NCBI GenBank assembly: GCA_039821605.1
Contig: JBCBNV010000001.1
Coordinates: 1 to 64,000, forward strand
DNA length: 64,000 nucleotides
Direction: 5' to 3'
Source of the DNA: CALBPI01 sp039821605
GTDB lineage: Bacteria > Pseudomonadota > Gammaproteobacteria > Steroidobacterales > Woeseiaceae
The first letter of the stretch is position 1, and each line of letters starts with the position of its first letter. The notes below the pieces were generated by a model. The model had not been told where the DNA came from. It ran no database searches and saw nothing but the letters and a program-made list of their open reading frames with translations. This document shows positions 1 through 8,869 of this stretch, piece after piece. The position numbers were made by a program, and so were the translations under genes.

Positions 1-2
1 GT

Positions 3-88
3 GCGGCAATCTCGAAACGCGCTCGTGCCGTTCAACGGCGCGACGGCCCAAAGAGATCGCCACGTCGCTTCGCTCCTCGCGATGACGG
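3..88. repeat. REP-like palindromic repeat, partial copy
   Basis: This is the right-hand portion of an interspersed element found at several intergenic sites in the window. It begins in GCGGCAATCTC and ends in CTCGCGATGACGG. The right half contains a short stem around CGTCGCTTCGCTCCTCG. No protein is supported here. Confidence 0.75.
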
Positions 89-111
89 GTAGAGGAAGGC
101 AGAAAGTACAA

Positions 112-223
112 CGTCATTGCGAGCCCGCGCAGCGGGCGCGGCAATCTCCCAACGCCATGGTGTTGTTTACCAGCACGACGGCCCAAAGAGATCGCCACGT
201 CGCTTCGCTCCTCGCGATGACGG
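112..223. repeat. REP-like palindromic repeat, full copy
   Basis: Left end CGTCATTGCGAG and right end CTCGCGATGACGG are near-perfect reverse complements. Each half also forms its own hairpin, for example CCCGC-GCA-GCGGG on the left. The copy ends 36 bp before the rpsJ start, so any rpsJ promoter must lie inside or upstream of the repeats, or upstream of the window. Confidence 0.8.
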
Positions 224-259
224 TTTAGTAGAGGCGCCTGGGGCGCCGGGATTATTTGT

Positions 260-574
260 ATGGCAACGAACCAGAACATTCGCATTCGGCTCAAGGCGTT
301 CGATCATCGACTGATCGACACGTCGGCGCGCGAAATCGTGGACACGGCCAAGCGTACCGGTGCGACCGTCAAGGGTCCCGTGCCGCTGCCGACCAAGATG
401 GAACGTTTTACGGTGCTGATCTCGCCGCACGTCAACAAAGACGCGCGCGACCAGTACGAGCTGCGCACGCACAAACGCCTCATGGACATCGTCGACCCGA
501 CCGACAAGACGGTTGACGCGCTCATGAAGCTCGAGCTGCCTGCCGGCGTCGACGTCCAGATCAAGCTGAACTGA
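260..574 (+). CDS. rpsJ: 30S ribosomal protein S10
   Basis: Small-subunit head protein that also acts as the transcription antitermination factor NusE. The 104-residue product has the normal family length and typical S10 sequence throughout (IRIRLKAFDHRLID near the N-terminus, ELRTHKRLMDI near residue 75). It is the first gene of the S10 operon, but it is separated from rplC by about 460 nt, whereas these two genes usually sit close together. The Shine-Dalgarno before the ATG is weak. Confidence 0.97.
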   Translation: MATNQNIRIRLKAFDHRLIDTSAREIVDTAKRTGATVKGPVPLPTKMERFTVLISPHVNKDARDQYELRTHKRLMDIVDPTDKTVDALMKLELPAGVDVQIKLN

Positions 575-599
575 TTGCCCGCCCGGCGCCTGCCGGGTG

Positions 600-627
600 T
601 TGCAACTGAAATTAGTCACGCTATAAT
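600..627 (+). promoter_or_regulatory. Putative sigma70 promoter upstream of rplC
   Basis: TTGCAA at 600-605 and a perfect TATAAT at 622-627 are separated by 16 bp. It lies just after rpsJ and would start a transcript near 634 with a leader of about 400 nt before rplC. Inference from consensus match only. Confidence 0.6.
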
Positions 628-633
628 AGCGAG

Positions 634-1035
634 CTCTCGCGAGGAAGCGCGGGCTAGGTCGTCCTCAGATCGACCAGCCAACGCACAGATTCCCGCAAAC
701 CAGGCGCCACCGGGTAATGGCTCGGTGGCGCGTTGCTGTCTGCAGCATGGGCTCTCGGTTATCCCGGGAGCCGGGCGCGGCAGCCTGGTCCATTAAAGGT
801 GCCAGGTATTGGCCACCGCTCTGCACCGCCGCTTTGGCGGGCGAGGTGGCTGCACGCCAGGCACGGCCGTTCGTGAACCACCGGGCGCGCCGACCCCCAA
901 CGGGGTGTGGCGGGTCGGGCAGGCGCGGCCGGCGGGGTGTCCCGCCAACGGCAGCCAGCGCAGGCCAATTGCAGTCTGCGACTGATCGAACTTGAGTTTT
1001 GGTTGCTCCGGCCAATCGAAGTCGGAGCCTGATGA
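634..1035 (+). promoter_or_regulatory. Structured 5' leader of the rplC operon
   Basis: No credible gene lies in this stretch. Several perfect stems can be seen: 704-712 with 723-731 (9 bp, 10-nt loop), 784-788 with 802-806, and a nested pair in which 812-817 pairs with 845-850 around 826-830 pairing with 836-840. CCGACCC at 890-896 can also pair with GGGTCGG at 912-918. In E. coli the S10 operon is controlled by L4 binding a leader upstream of rpsJ. Here an analogous leader may instead sit between rpsJ and rplC; that role is inferred. Confidence 0.5.
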
Positions 1036-1701
1036 GTGAGTACAATGACAATTGCTCTCGTTGGCCGCAAAAGCGGCATGACGCGCGTGTTTACGGAAGA
1101 CGGTGGCTCTGTGCCCGTCACCGTGATCGAGGCGACGCCCAACCGGGTGACCCAGGTCAAGACCGTCGAAACGGACGGCTATCGCGCTATTCAGGTTACT
1201 GCGGGCTCCCGCAAGGCATCCCGGGTCAACAAGGCCCTGGCCGGTCACTATGCCAAGGCGAAGGTCGAGGCAGGCACCCGGTTGGTCGAGCACCGTCTCG
1301 ACGAGGGTGAAGGCGCGGATATCGAGATCGGCGGTGAAATCACTGTGGAGATCTTTGAGCCGGGCCAGAAGGTCGACGTGATTGGCACGAGCATCGGTAA
1401 AGGCTTCGCCGGCGCCGTCAAGCGCCACAACTTCCGCACCCAGGACGCGACGCACGGCAACTCGCTGGCACACCGCGCGCCGGGTTCGATCGGCCAGAAC
1501 CAGACTCCGGGCCGCGTCTTCAAGGGCAAGAAGATGGCGGGCCACATGGGCAACGTGCGTCGCACGGTCCAGAACCTCGAGGTCGTGCGCGTCGACGCCG
1601 ACCGCAACCTCATCCTCATTCGCGGCGCCATCCCCGGCTCCGATGGCGGCAGCGTCATCATTCGCCCGGCCGTGAAGTCGCGTAACGGGAGGGCTGCCTG
1701 A
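1036..1701 (+). CDS. rplC: 50S ribosomal protein L3
   Basis: Early-assembly large-subunit protein reaching toward the peptidyl-transferase centre. The product of about 221 residues carries the L3 signature VGRKSGMTRVF near its N-terminus and the central segment with GKKMAGHMG. The GTG at 1036 has GGAG at 1024-1027 at good spacing; an ATG at 1045 is an alternative that removes three residues. The stop overlaps the rplD start by one base, so the two are probably translationally coupled. Confidence 0.96.
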   Translation: MSTMTIALVGRKSGMTRVFTEDGGSVPVTVIEATPNRVTQVKTVETDGYRAIQVTAGSRKASRVNKALAGHYAKAKVEAGTRLVEHRLDEGEGADIEIGGEITVEIFEPGQKVDVIGTSIGKGFAGAVKRHNFRTQDATHGNSLAHRAPGSIGQNQTPGRVFKGKKMAGHMGNVRRTVQNLEVVRVDADRNLILIRGAIPGSDGGSVIIRPAVKSRNGRAA

Positions 1702-2312
1702 TGACGGTTAAACTCCAGCTGACCGGCACCTCGGGTGCGGTCGAACTCTCCGAGCAGGCCTTCGACGCCAGCTATAACGAGTCCCTCGTGCACCAGGTCG
1801 TGACGGCGTTCCTGGCCGGCGCCCGCAGTGGTACCAAGCGACAGAAGAACCGCTCCGATGTTCGCGGCGGCGGTGCCAAGCCCTGGCGCCAGAAGGGCAC
1901 GGGCCGCGCCCGCGCCGGTACGATCCGCAGCCCCATCTGGGTCGGCGGCGGCCGTGCGTTCGCCGCGCGTCCGCGCGACCACGAGCAGAAGGTCAACCGC
2001 AAGATGTACCGCGGCGCACTGCGCTCGCTGTTCTCGGAGCTGCGTCGCACCGACCGCCTGGTCGTCGTGGAATCGATGACCATGGACGCGCCGAAGACGC
2101 GTGAAATGGCCTCAAGACTCAAGGAGCTAGAGCTCGACAACGTGCTCATCGTGACGGAAGCGTTCGACGAGAACGTTTACCTCTCGGCTCGCAATCTCAA
2201 AAACGTCGGCATCATCGACGTGGCCGCCATCGACCCGGTGACGCTGCTGCGATTTGAGAAGGTGCTTATCACCGTGCCGGCGCTGAAGCTCGTAGAGGAG
2301 CGTCTGTCATGA
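1701..2312 (+). CDS. rplD: 50S ribosomal protein L4
   Basis: Large-subunit protein lining the exit tunnel; in gammaproteobacteria it is also the autoregulator of the S10 operon. The 203 residues include the extended basic loop (GGAKPWRQKGTGRARAG around residues 57-73) that inserts into 23S rRNA. It overlaps both neighbours. Because L4 is the classical S10-operon repressor, the structured leader upstream of rplC is a plausible target. Confidence 0.97.
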   Translation: MTVKLQLTGTSGAVELSEQAFDASYNESLVHQVVTAFLAGARSGTKRQKNRSDVRGGGAKPWRQKGTGRARAGTIRSPIWVGGGRAFAARPRDHEQKVNRKMYRGALRSLFSELRRTDRLVVVESMTMDAPKTREMASRLKELELDNVLIVTEAFDENVYLSARNLKNVGIIDVAAIDPVTLLRFEKVLITVPALKLVEERLS

Positions 2313-2617
2313 GCCAGGCACTGCGTGAAGAACGTCTGCTGACGGTACTGCTCGGCCCGCACATTTCCGAGAAGAGCCACATGGTCGCCGAGGCAGGCAA
2401 TCAAGTTGTCTTCAAGGTGCGCACCGATGCGACCAAGGCCGAGATCAAGGCTGCTGTAGAACAGCTGTTCGAAGTCAGCGTCGAAGGCGTGAGCGTCGTC
2501 AACCAGGCGGGCAAGGTGAAACGCCGCGGCCGCGGATTTGGTCGTCGCGCCTCGTTCAAGAAGGCCTACGTGAGCCTCGCCGCCGGTAGCGAGATCGATT
2601 TCCTCGGCTCCGAATAA
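2309..2617 (+). CDS. rplW: 50S ribosomal protein L23
   Basis: Protein at the polypeptide exit site that docks trigger factor and SRP. The 102 residues match the bacterial L23 length, with LLGPHISEKS near the N-terminus and the basic KVKRRGRGFGRR loop near residues 69-80. It starts inside the last codons of rplD (4-bp overlap). Confidence 0.96.
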   Translation: MSQALREERLLTVLLGPHISEKSHMVAEAGNQVVFKVRTDATKAEIKAAVEQLFEVSVEGVSVVNQAGKVKRRGRGFGRRASFKKAYVSLAAGSEIDFLGSE

Positions 2618-2645
2618 GCGCGAGCGGGATTAGGGAAACAGAATC

Positions 2646-3482
<837 letters not shown>

Positions 3483-3524
3483 GCCTCGGGCTCGCGACAC
3501 AACTCAAGCAAGGGAATTACAGAC

Positions 3525-3803
3525 GTGCCTCGTTCACTCAAAAAAGGCCCCTTCGTCGACAACCATCTGTCGAAGAAAGTCGAAGCGGCTGCCGCTGCTA
3601 ACGACCGCCGCCCGATCAAGACCTGGTCGCGGCGCTCGATGGTGTTGCCCGACATGGTCGGTCTCACGATCGCGGTCCACAACGGTCGTCAGCACGTACC
3701 CGTGCTGATCTCCGAAAACATGGTTGGCCACAAGCTCGGCGAATTCGCCGTGACCCGTACGTTCAAGGGTCACGCTGGCGATCGCAAGACGAAGAAACGC
3801 TAA
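3525..3803 (+). CDS. rpsS: 30S ribosomal protein S19
   Basis: Small-subunit head protein contacting S13 and the A-site tRNA. It uses a GTG start, followed by PRSLKKGPFVD, the conserved N-terminus after removal of the initiator methionine. The 92 residues have standard length and end in a lysine-rich tail (GDRKTKKR). Confidence 0.97.
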   Translation: MPRSLKKGPFVDNHLSKKVEAAAAANDRRPIKTWSRRSMVLPDMVGLTIAVHNGRQHVPVLISENMVGHKLGEFAVTRTFKGHAGDRKTKKR

Positions 3804-3817
3804 GGCAGGGTAGCAAG

Positions 3818-4150
3818 ATGCAGGTTGCAGCCAAGTTGCGCTACGCGCGCATTTCGCCACAAAAGTGCCGGCTCGTTGCCGACATGATCCGTGGCAAGAG
3901 CGTTGATGAAGCGCTGACCACGCTCGCGTTCATGCCGAAGAAGAGCGCAGGCATTCTGCGCAAGGTGCTCGAGTCGGCGATTGCCAACGCTGAGCACAAT
4001 CACGGTGCGGACATCGACGAGCTCAAGGTCGCCACGATCATGGTCGACGAAGCGCCGACCTTCCGTCGCTACCGCGCACGCGCCAAGGGCCGCGGCACGC
4101 GGATCATCAAGCGCAACAGTCACATTACGATCCGCGTTGCGGACGAGTAA
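3818..4150 (+). CDS. rplV: 50S ribosomal protein L22
   Basis: Exit-tunnel protein whose long beta-hairpin reaches the constriction; hairpin mutations give macrolide resistance in other bacteria. The 110 residues include the conserved RYRARAKGRGTRI segment of that hairpin near residues 88-100. Short spacings on both sides keep it inside the S10 operon. Confidence 0.97.
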   Translation: MQVAAKLRYARISPQKCRLVADMIRGKSVDEALTTLAFMPKKSAGILRKVLESAIANAEHNHGADIDELKVATIMVDEAPTFRRYRARAKGRGTRIIKRNSHITIRVADE

Positions 4151-4161
4151 GGCAGAACGCT

Positions 4162-4845
4162 ATGGGTCAGAAAGTACATCCGACAGGCATTCGTCTCGGC
4201 ATCACGGCTGACTGGCAGTCGAAGTGGTACGCCGACACGGCCAGCTTCCCGGAATTTGTGCGCCAGGATCACGAGGTCCGCAAGTTCCTGAGCAAGCGGC
4301 TCAAGGATGCATCGGTATCGCGCATCCAGATCGAGCGCCCGGCGAAGAAAATGCACATCACGCTGTCTACGGCTCGTCCGGGCATCGTGATCGGCAAGAA
4401 GGGTGAGGACATCGAGCGGCTGCGCCGCCAGGTCGCGATGATGCTCGACATGTCGCTGGCCGACGTGCGCATCAATATCGCCGAGATTCGCAAGCCCGAA
4501 CTCGACGCCACGCTGGTTGCCGAGGGCATTGCCCAGCAGCTCGAGCGCCGCGTCATGTTCCGCCGCGCCATGAAGCGCGCCGTGACCAACACGATGCGCG
4601 CCGGCGCGCTGGGCGTGAAGGTCAAAGTTGGCGGTCGCCTGAACGGCGCTGAGATCGCGCGTTCGGAGTGGTACCGCGAAGGTCGCGTGCCGCTGCACAC
4701 GCTGCGCGCCGACATTGATTACGGCACGGCCGAAGCGCACACGACCTATGGCGTCATCGGCGTCAAGGTCTGGATTTTCAAGGGCGAGGTCTACGACACC
4801 CCAGAGCCGGCGGCGAGTGAGCCTGCCGACGCGGCGGCCCGCTAA
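4162..4845 (+). CDS. rpsC: 30S ribosomal protein S3
   Basis: Protein at the mRNA entry site with helicase activity together with S4 and S5. The 227 residues contain the KH domain (RPGIVIGKKGEDIERLR near residues 72-88) and the S3 C-terminal domain. The last 15 or so residues are an Ala/Glu/Pro-rich tail (EPAASEPADAAAR), which is variable in the family. Confidence 0.97.
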   Translation: MGQKVHPTGIRLGITADWQSKWYADTASFPEFVRQDHEVRKFLSKRLKDASVSRIQIERPAKKMHITLSTARPGIVIGKKGEDIERLRRQVAMMLDMSLADVRINIAEIRKPELDATLVAEGIAQQLERRVMFRRAMKRAVTNTMRAGALGVKVKVGGRLNGAEIARSEWYREGRVPLHTLRADIDYGTAEAHTTYGVIGVKVWIFKGEVYDTPEPAASEPADAAAR

Positions 4846-4859
4846 GAGGTTGACTGACG

Positions 4860-5273
4860 ATGTTGCAACCAAAACGCACCAAGTTCCGCAAGCAGCAGAA
4901 GGGCCGTAACCGCGGTCTCGCGCAGCGTGGCAGCAGTGTTTCTTTCGGCGAGTTCGCGCTCAAGGCGACGGGCCGCGGTCGACTGACCGCCCGCCAGATC
5001 GAAGCGGCGCGTCGTGCCATGACCCGCCACATCAAGCGTGGCGGCAAGATCTGGATCCGCGTGTTCCCGGACAAGCCGATCTCGAAGAAGCCGCTCGAAG
5101 TACGACAGGGTAAAGGTAAGGGTAACGTCGAGTACTGGGTCGCCCAGATCCAGCCCGGCCGCATCCTCTACGAAATGGAAGGCGTCAACGAAGAAGTGGC
5201 GCGCGAGGCGTTTCGCCTGGCCGCAGCCAAGATTCCGATGGCGACGGCCTTCGTCAAAAGGCAGGTGATGTGA
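4860..5273 (+). CDS. rplP: 50S ribosomal protein L16
   Basis: Large-subunit protein near the A site and the base of the L7/L12 stalk. At 137 residues it has the standard length, starting MLQPKRTKFRKQQKGRNRG, with GGKIWIRVFPDKP near residues 60-72. The stop overlaps the ATG of rpmC. Confidence 0.97.
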   Translation: MLQPKRTKFRKQQKGRNRGLAQRGSSVSFGEFALKATGRGRLTARQIEAARRAMTRHIKRGGKIWIRVFPDKPISKKPLEVRQGKGKGNVEYWVAQIQPGRILYEMEGVNEEVAREAFRLAAAKIPMATAFVKRQVM

Positions 5274-5470
5274 TGAAAGCCGCCGAAATACGTGACATGA
5301 GCGTCGAAGCGCTCGCCGAAGAACTTGTCAAGCTGCGGCGCGAGCAGTTCAACCTGCGCATGCAGCGTGCCACGGGCCAGGACATGGCCGCGCACGAGTA
5401 CCGCCGCGTACGCAAGGACATTGCCCGGATCAAGACGGTCATGCGTGAAAGCGCTGCCGCCAAAGACTGA
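5273..5470 (+). CDS. rpmC: 50S ribosomal protein L29
   Basis: Small helical-hairpin protein next to L23 at the tunnel exit. The ATG at 5273 gives 65 residues (MKAAEIRDMSVEALAEEL), matching the family start; a GTG one codon upstream is less likely. It carries the usual LRREQFNLRMQ core. Confidence 0.95.
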   Translation: MKAAEIRDMSVEALAEELVKLRREQFNLRMQRATGQDMAAHEYRRVRKDIARIKTVMRESAAAKD

Positions 5471-5478
5471 AGAAGACC

Positions 5479-5751
5479 ATGAGCGAAACGAACGCACAAA
5501 AAATTGAACGCCGCGTTGTCGGCCGCGTCGTGTCCGACAAGATGGACAAGACGGTGTCGGTAGCCATCGAGCGCCTGGTTAAGCACGAGGTGTACGGCAA
5601 GTACATCCGTCGCACGACCAAGCTCAAGGCGCACGACGAAGAGAACGCGTGCCGCATCGGTGACACGGTTGCGATCAGTGAATGCCGCCCGATCTCGAAA
5701 GCGAAGTCGTGGCGGGTGGTCGAGGTCCTCGAGCGCAGCACGGCCAGCTGA
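5479..5751 (+). CDS. rpsQ: 30S ribosomal protein S17
   Basis: Early-assembly small-subunit protein with an OB fold. The 90 residues carry the S17 signature VVSDKMDKTVSVAIERLVKH and the conserved CRIGDTVAISECRPISK segment. It is the last gene of the classical S10 operon set and is followed by 54 nt before rplN, with a small CCGCG/CGCGG hairpin. Confidence 0.96.
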   Translation: MSETNAQKIERRVVGRVVSDKMDKTVSVAIERLVKHEVYGKYIRRTTKLKAHDEENACRIGDTVAISECRPISKAKSWRVVEVLERSTAS

Positions 5752-5805
5752 GCCACGAAGAGTTTGTGTTCGCCGCGATGGCGCGGCTGACGTAAGGATT
5801 GAGCA

Positions 5806-6174
5806 ATGATTCAGATGCAGACAGTGCTGGACGCAGCAGACAACAGCGGTGCACGCAGCGTGATGTGCATCAAGGTGCTGGGCGGTTCCAAGCGCCGCTA
5901 CGCGAGCGTCGGTGACGTGATCAAGGTCAGCGTCAAGGACGCGATCCCACGCGGCAAGGTCAAGAAGGGCGAGGTGTACAACGCTGTCGTCGTGCGCACC
6001 CGTAAGGGCGTGCGCCGCAAAGACGGTTCGCTGATTCGCTTCGATGGTAACGCGGCAGTGCTGCTCAACAACAAGCTCGAGCCCATCGGCACGCGCATCT
6101 TTGGCCCCGTGACCCGTGAGCTTCGTGGCAACCAGTTCATGAAGATTGTGTCGCTGGCTCCCGAAGTGCTCTGA
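5806..6174 (+). CDS. rplN: 50S ribosomal protein L14
   Basis: Large-subunit protein at the subunit interface and the binding site of the silencing factor RsfS. The 122 residues match the family exactly (MIQMQTVLDAADNSGAR at the start, FGPVTRELR near the end). First gene of the spc block. Confidence 0.98.
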   Translation: MIQMQTVLDAADNSGARSVMCIKVLGGSKRRYASVGDVIKVSVKDAIPRGKVKKGEVYNAVVVRTRKGVRRKDGSLIRFDGNAAVLLNNKLEPIGTRIFGPVTRELRGNQFMKIVSLAPEVL

Positions 6175-6201
6175 GCACGGACCCCTAACAGGTTTCGAGA
6201 C

Positions 6202-6519
6202 ATGAATAAGATTCGCAAAGGCGACGAGATCATCGTCATCACGGGCAAGGACAAGGGTCGTACGGGCACGGTTCTGCAGGTGATGGACGAAGACCGTGTA
6301 CTGGTCGAGGGCATCAACGTTGCCAAGAAGCACGTCAAGGCCAACCCCAACGCGGGCGAGCCCGGCGGCATCAAGGACAAGAACATGCCGCTGCACATCT
6401 CGAATGTGCAGCTGTACAACCCGAGCACGAAGAAGGGCGACCGCGTGGGCATCAAGATCGATGCTGACGGCAACAAGTCGCGCGTCTTTCGTTCCAACAA
6501 CGAGGCGGTAGACGTCTGA
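6202..6519 (+). CDS. rplX: 50S ribosomal protein L24
   Basis: Assembly-initiator protein of the large subunit. The 105 residues hold the KOW motif (KGDEIIVITGKDKGRTGTV near residues 5-23). It sits 27 bp after rplN and 26 bp before rplE. Confidence 0.97.
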   Translation: MNKIRKGDEIIVITGKDKGRTGTVLQVMDEDRVLVEGINVAKKHVKANPNAGEPGGIKDKNMPLHISNVQLYNPSTKKGDRVGIKIDADGNKSRVFRSNNEAVDV

Positions 6520-6545
6520 GCCCCCAGGCGACGACCGACAAGACT

Positions 6546-7085
6546 ATGGCCAGACTACAAGAGCAGTACGAAGAGACGATGGTTGCAGCCCTGAAGGACA
6601 AGCTCGGGCTCGACAACGTCATGCAGGTGCCGCGCATCACGAAGATCACGCTCAACATGGGTGTGGGTGAGGCGATCGCCGACAAGAAGATCATGGACAA
6701 TGCGGTTTCCGACATGACCGCCATCGCGGGTCAGAAGCCCGTCGTCACGAAGGCGCGCAAATCGGTTGCCGGCTTCAAGGTCCGTGAAGGCTTCCCGATT
6801 GGCTGCAAGGTCACGCTGCGCCGTGAACGCATGTACGAGTTTCTGGATCGCCTGATCTCGATCGCGATCCCGCGTATCCGCGATTTCCGTGGCATGAGCC
6901 CCAAGGGCTTCGACCGCCAGGGTAATTACTCGATGGGCGTGCAGGAACAGATCATCTTCCCCGAGATCGACTACGACAAGGTCGACGCGGTCCGGGGCAT
7001 GGACATCACGATTACGACGTCGGCACGCAACCCCGAAGAAGGTCGCGCGCTGCTCGAAGCATTCAACTTTCCGTTCAAACGCTGA
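6546..7085 (+). CDS. rplE: 50S ribosomal protein L5
   Basis: 5S rRNA-binding protein of the central protuberance. The 179-residue product has the L5 signature (PRITKITLNMGVGEA near residue 30) and the conserved FNFPF near the C-terminus. In E. coli the S8 repressor site of the spc operon lies at the start of this gene; I have not resolved an equivalent hairpin here. Confidence 0.97.
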   Translation: MARLQEQYEETMVAALKDKLGLDNVMQVPRITKITLNMGVGEAIADKKIMDNAVSDMTAIAGQKPVVTKARKSVAGFKVREGFPIGCKVTLRRERMYEFLDRLISIAIPRIRDFRGMSPKGFDRQGNYSMGVQEQIIFPEIDYDKVDAVRGMDITITTSARNPEEGRALLEAFNFPFKR

Positions 7086-7114
7086 GCGGATATCCAGGCC
7101 ACAGGTAAGGCTTT

Positions 7115-7420
7115 ATGGCAAAGAAATCCATGGTTGCGCGCGAGACCAAGCGCGCCAAGCTCGCAGCGCGCTACGCAAAGAAGCGCGCAGAGCTCAAGGC
7201 CATCATCAAGAACCCCGAGTCGACGACCGAGGATCGCGACGCTGCACAGGCGAAACTCAACGCCATGCCGCGAGATGCATCGCCGTCGCGTGGTCGCAAC
7301 CGGTGTTCGATCACGGGCCGCCCGCACGGCTTCTATCGCAAGTTCGGCCTCGCGCGGAACAAGCTGCGAGAAGCGACGATGAAGGGCGAAATTCCCGGCC
7401 TCGGCAAGGCCAGCTGGTAA
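7115..7420 (+). CDS. rpsN: 30S ribosomal protein S14, zinc-free type
   Basis: Small-subunit head protein. The 101-residue product is the long, zinc-independent form: it has a single cysteine (RNRCSITGRPHG) instead of the four-cysteine ribbon of the short form. The C-terminus GEIPGLGKASW is typical. Confidence 0.97.
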   Translation: MAKKSMVARETKRAKLAARYAKKRAELKAIIKNPESTTEDRDAAQAKLNAMPRDASPSRGRNRCSITGRPHGFYRKFGLARNKLREATMKGEIPGLGKASW

Positions 7421-7436
7421 GCGGAAGGTATTAGAA

Positions 7437-7832
7437 ATGAGCATGAGTGATCCGATCGCGGATATGCTGACCCGCATTCGCAACGCCCAGAAGGCGCGCA
7501 AGACCAGCGTCAGCATGCCGTCGTCCAACGCAAAAGTGGCCATCGCCACGGTGCTGCGTGACGAAGGCTACGTGGGTGACTTCAATATTGAGCAAGACGG
7601 GGCCAAGTCCGAGCTGACGGTGGAGCTTCGTTACCACGACGGTGAGCCGGTCATCGAAAAGCTCAAGCGCGTAAGCAAGCCTGGCCTGCGGATTTACCGC
7701 GGTGCCGGTGACCTGCCCAAAGTGCTGGGTGGTCTTGGTGTTGCCATCGTGTCGACGTCGTCGGGTGTCATGAGTGACCGCAGGGCGCGTGAACAGGGCG
7801 TCGGCGGCGAAGTGATCTGCTACGTATCGTAA
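7437..7832 (+). CDS. rpsH: 30S ribosomal protein S8
   Basis: 16S rRNA central-domain binder and, in E. coli, the translational repressor of the spc operon. The 131 residues begin MSMSDPIADMLTRIRNAQ and end GGEVICYVS, both family hallmarks. The following 68 nt before rplF contain two GC-rich hairpins. Confidence 0.97.
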   Translation: MSMSDPIADMLTRIRNAQKARKTSVSMPSSNAKVAIATVLRDEGYVGDFNIEQDGAKSELTVELRYHDGEPVIEKLKRVSKPGLRIYRGAGDLPKVLGGLGVAIVSTSSGVMSDRRAREQGVGGEVICYVS

Positions 7833-7900
7833 TGACAAGTTTGCCCGGTGCGTCCGGGTGTGACGGGGCCGAATGGGGCCCGAACTGAACAGAGACGACC

Positions 7901-8434
7901 ATGTCCAGAATTGCCAAACAACCGCTGAGCCTGCCGAAAGGTGCCGAGCTGACGGTCTCGGGTGACGCCGTGTCGCTCAAGGGCCCGAAAGGCACGCTGT
8001 CGATGGAACTCAACGGCAACGTGACGCTCAATCAAGAAGAGGGTGCGTGGCACGTGGCGGCCAGCAACGGTTCGCGTTTCGCCAAGGCGATGGCCGGCAC
8101 AACGCGTGCGCTGCTCGGCAACATGGCGCGCGGCGTCACCGAAGGCTGGGAACGCAAGCTCACGCTCGTTGGCGTCGGTTACCGTGCCCAGGCCCAGGGT
8201 GACTCACTGAACCTGACGCTGGGTTTCTCGCACCCCGTCGTGCACAAGATGCCCGCCGGTGTGAAGGTCGAGACGCCGAGCCAGACCGAGGTCATTGTCT
8301 CGGGTGCTGACAAGCAGGCCGTCGGCCAGGCTGCAGCCGAGATTCGCGCCTACCGTCCGCCCGAGCCTTACAAGGGCAAGGGTGTCCGCTACGCCGACGA
8401 GCGCGTCGTTCGCAAAGAAGCGAAGAAGAAGTAA
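7901..8434 (+). CDS. rplF: 50S ribosomal protein L6
   Basis: Large-subunit protein near the factor-binding site. The 177 residues form the two-domain L6 fold, with the signature PEPYKGKGVRYADE near residues 155-168 and a lysine-rich end. Normal length. Confidence 0.97.
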   Translation: MSRIAKQPLSLPKGAELTVSGDAVSLKGPKGTLSMELNGNVTLNQEEGAWHVAASNGSRFAKAMAGTTRALLGNMARGVTEGWERKLTLVGVGYRAQAQGDSLNLTLGFSHPVVHKMPAGVKVETPSQTEVIVSGADKQAVGQAAAEIRAYRPPEPYKGKGVRYADERVVRKEAKKK

Positions 8435-8454
8435 TCGCGGCAAGGTTTACGACT

Positions 8455-8814
8455 ATGAAACTGAACAAGAAAGACAACCGCCTGCGCCGCGCTCGCCGCG
8501 TCCGGGCGAAGATCCGCGAATTGCGCGTCCTGCGTTTGTCGGTGCACCGCACGCCGCGGCACATCTACGCGCAGATCATCGACGCCGACGGCGGCACGGT
8601 GCTCGTTTCGGCCTCGACCGTCCAGAAGACGGTTGGCGAAGGCCTCAAGGGCACGGGCAACGTCGACGCGGCGAAGAAGGTTGGCCAGGTCCTGGCCGAG
8701 CGCGCCAAGGAAAAGGGCATTGAGAGCGTGGCTTTCGATCGCTCGGGTTACCGATACCACGGCCGCGTGAAGGCGCTGGCCGACGCCGCTCGCGAAGCGG
8801 GTCTCAACTTCTGA
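8455..8814 (+). CDS. rplR: 50S ribosomal protein L18
   Basis: 5S rRNA-binding protein. The 119 residues start with the basic N-terminus (MKLNKKDNRLRRARRVRAK) and include the conserved FDRSGYRYHGRVKALADAAR near the C-terminus. Confidence 0.97.
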   Translation: MKLNKKDNRLRRARRVRAKIRELRVLRLSVHRTPRHIYAQIIDADGGTVLVSASTVQKTVGEGLKGTGNVDAAKKVGQVLAERAKEKGIESVAFDRSGYRYHGRVKALADAAREAGLNF

Positions 8815-8869
8815 TCAAACACCCCAGAGGGTGAGCTGAAGCTGCGAAGCGGCAACAGGAAGCAAAAGC

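Noticed and set aside
1..228. 75-residue open frame at the left edge
   Set aside because: It is a translation of REP-like repeat sequence, with the same peptide repeated twice, not a gene.
665..1051. Open frames on both strands in the rpsJ-rplC gap
   Set aside because: No family resemblance; the sequence is dominated by stem-loops and fits an RNA leader better.
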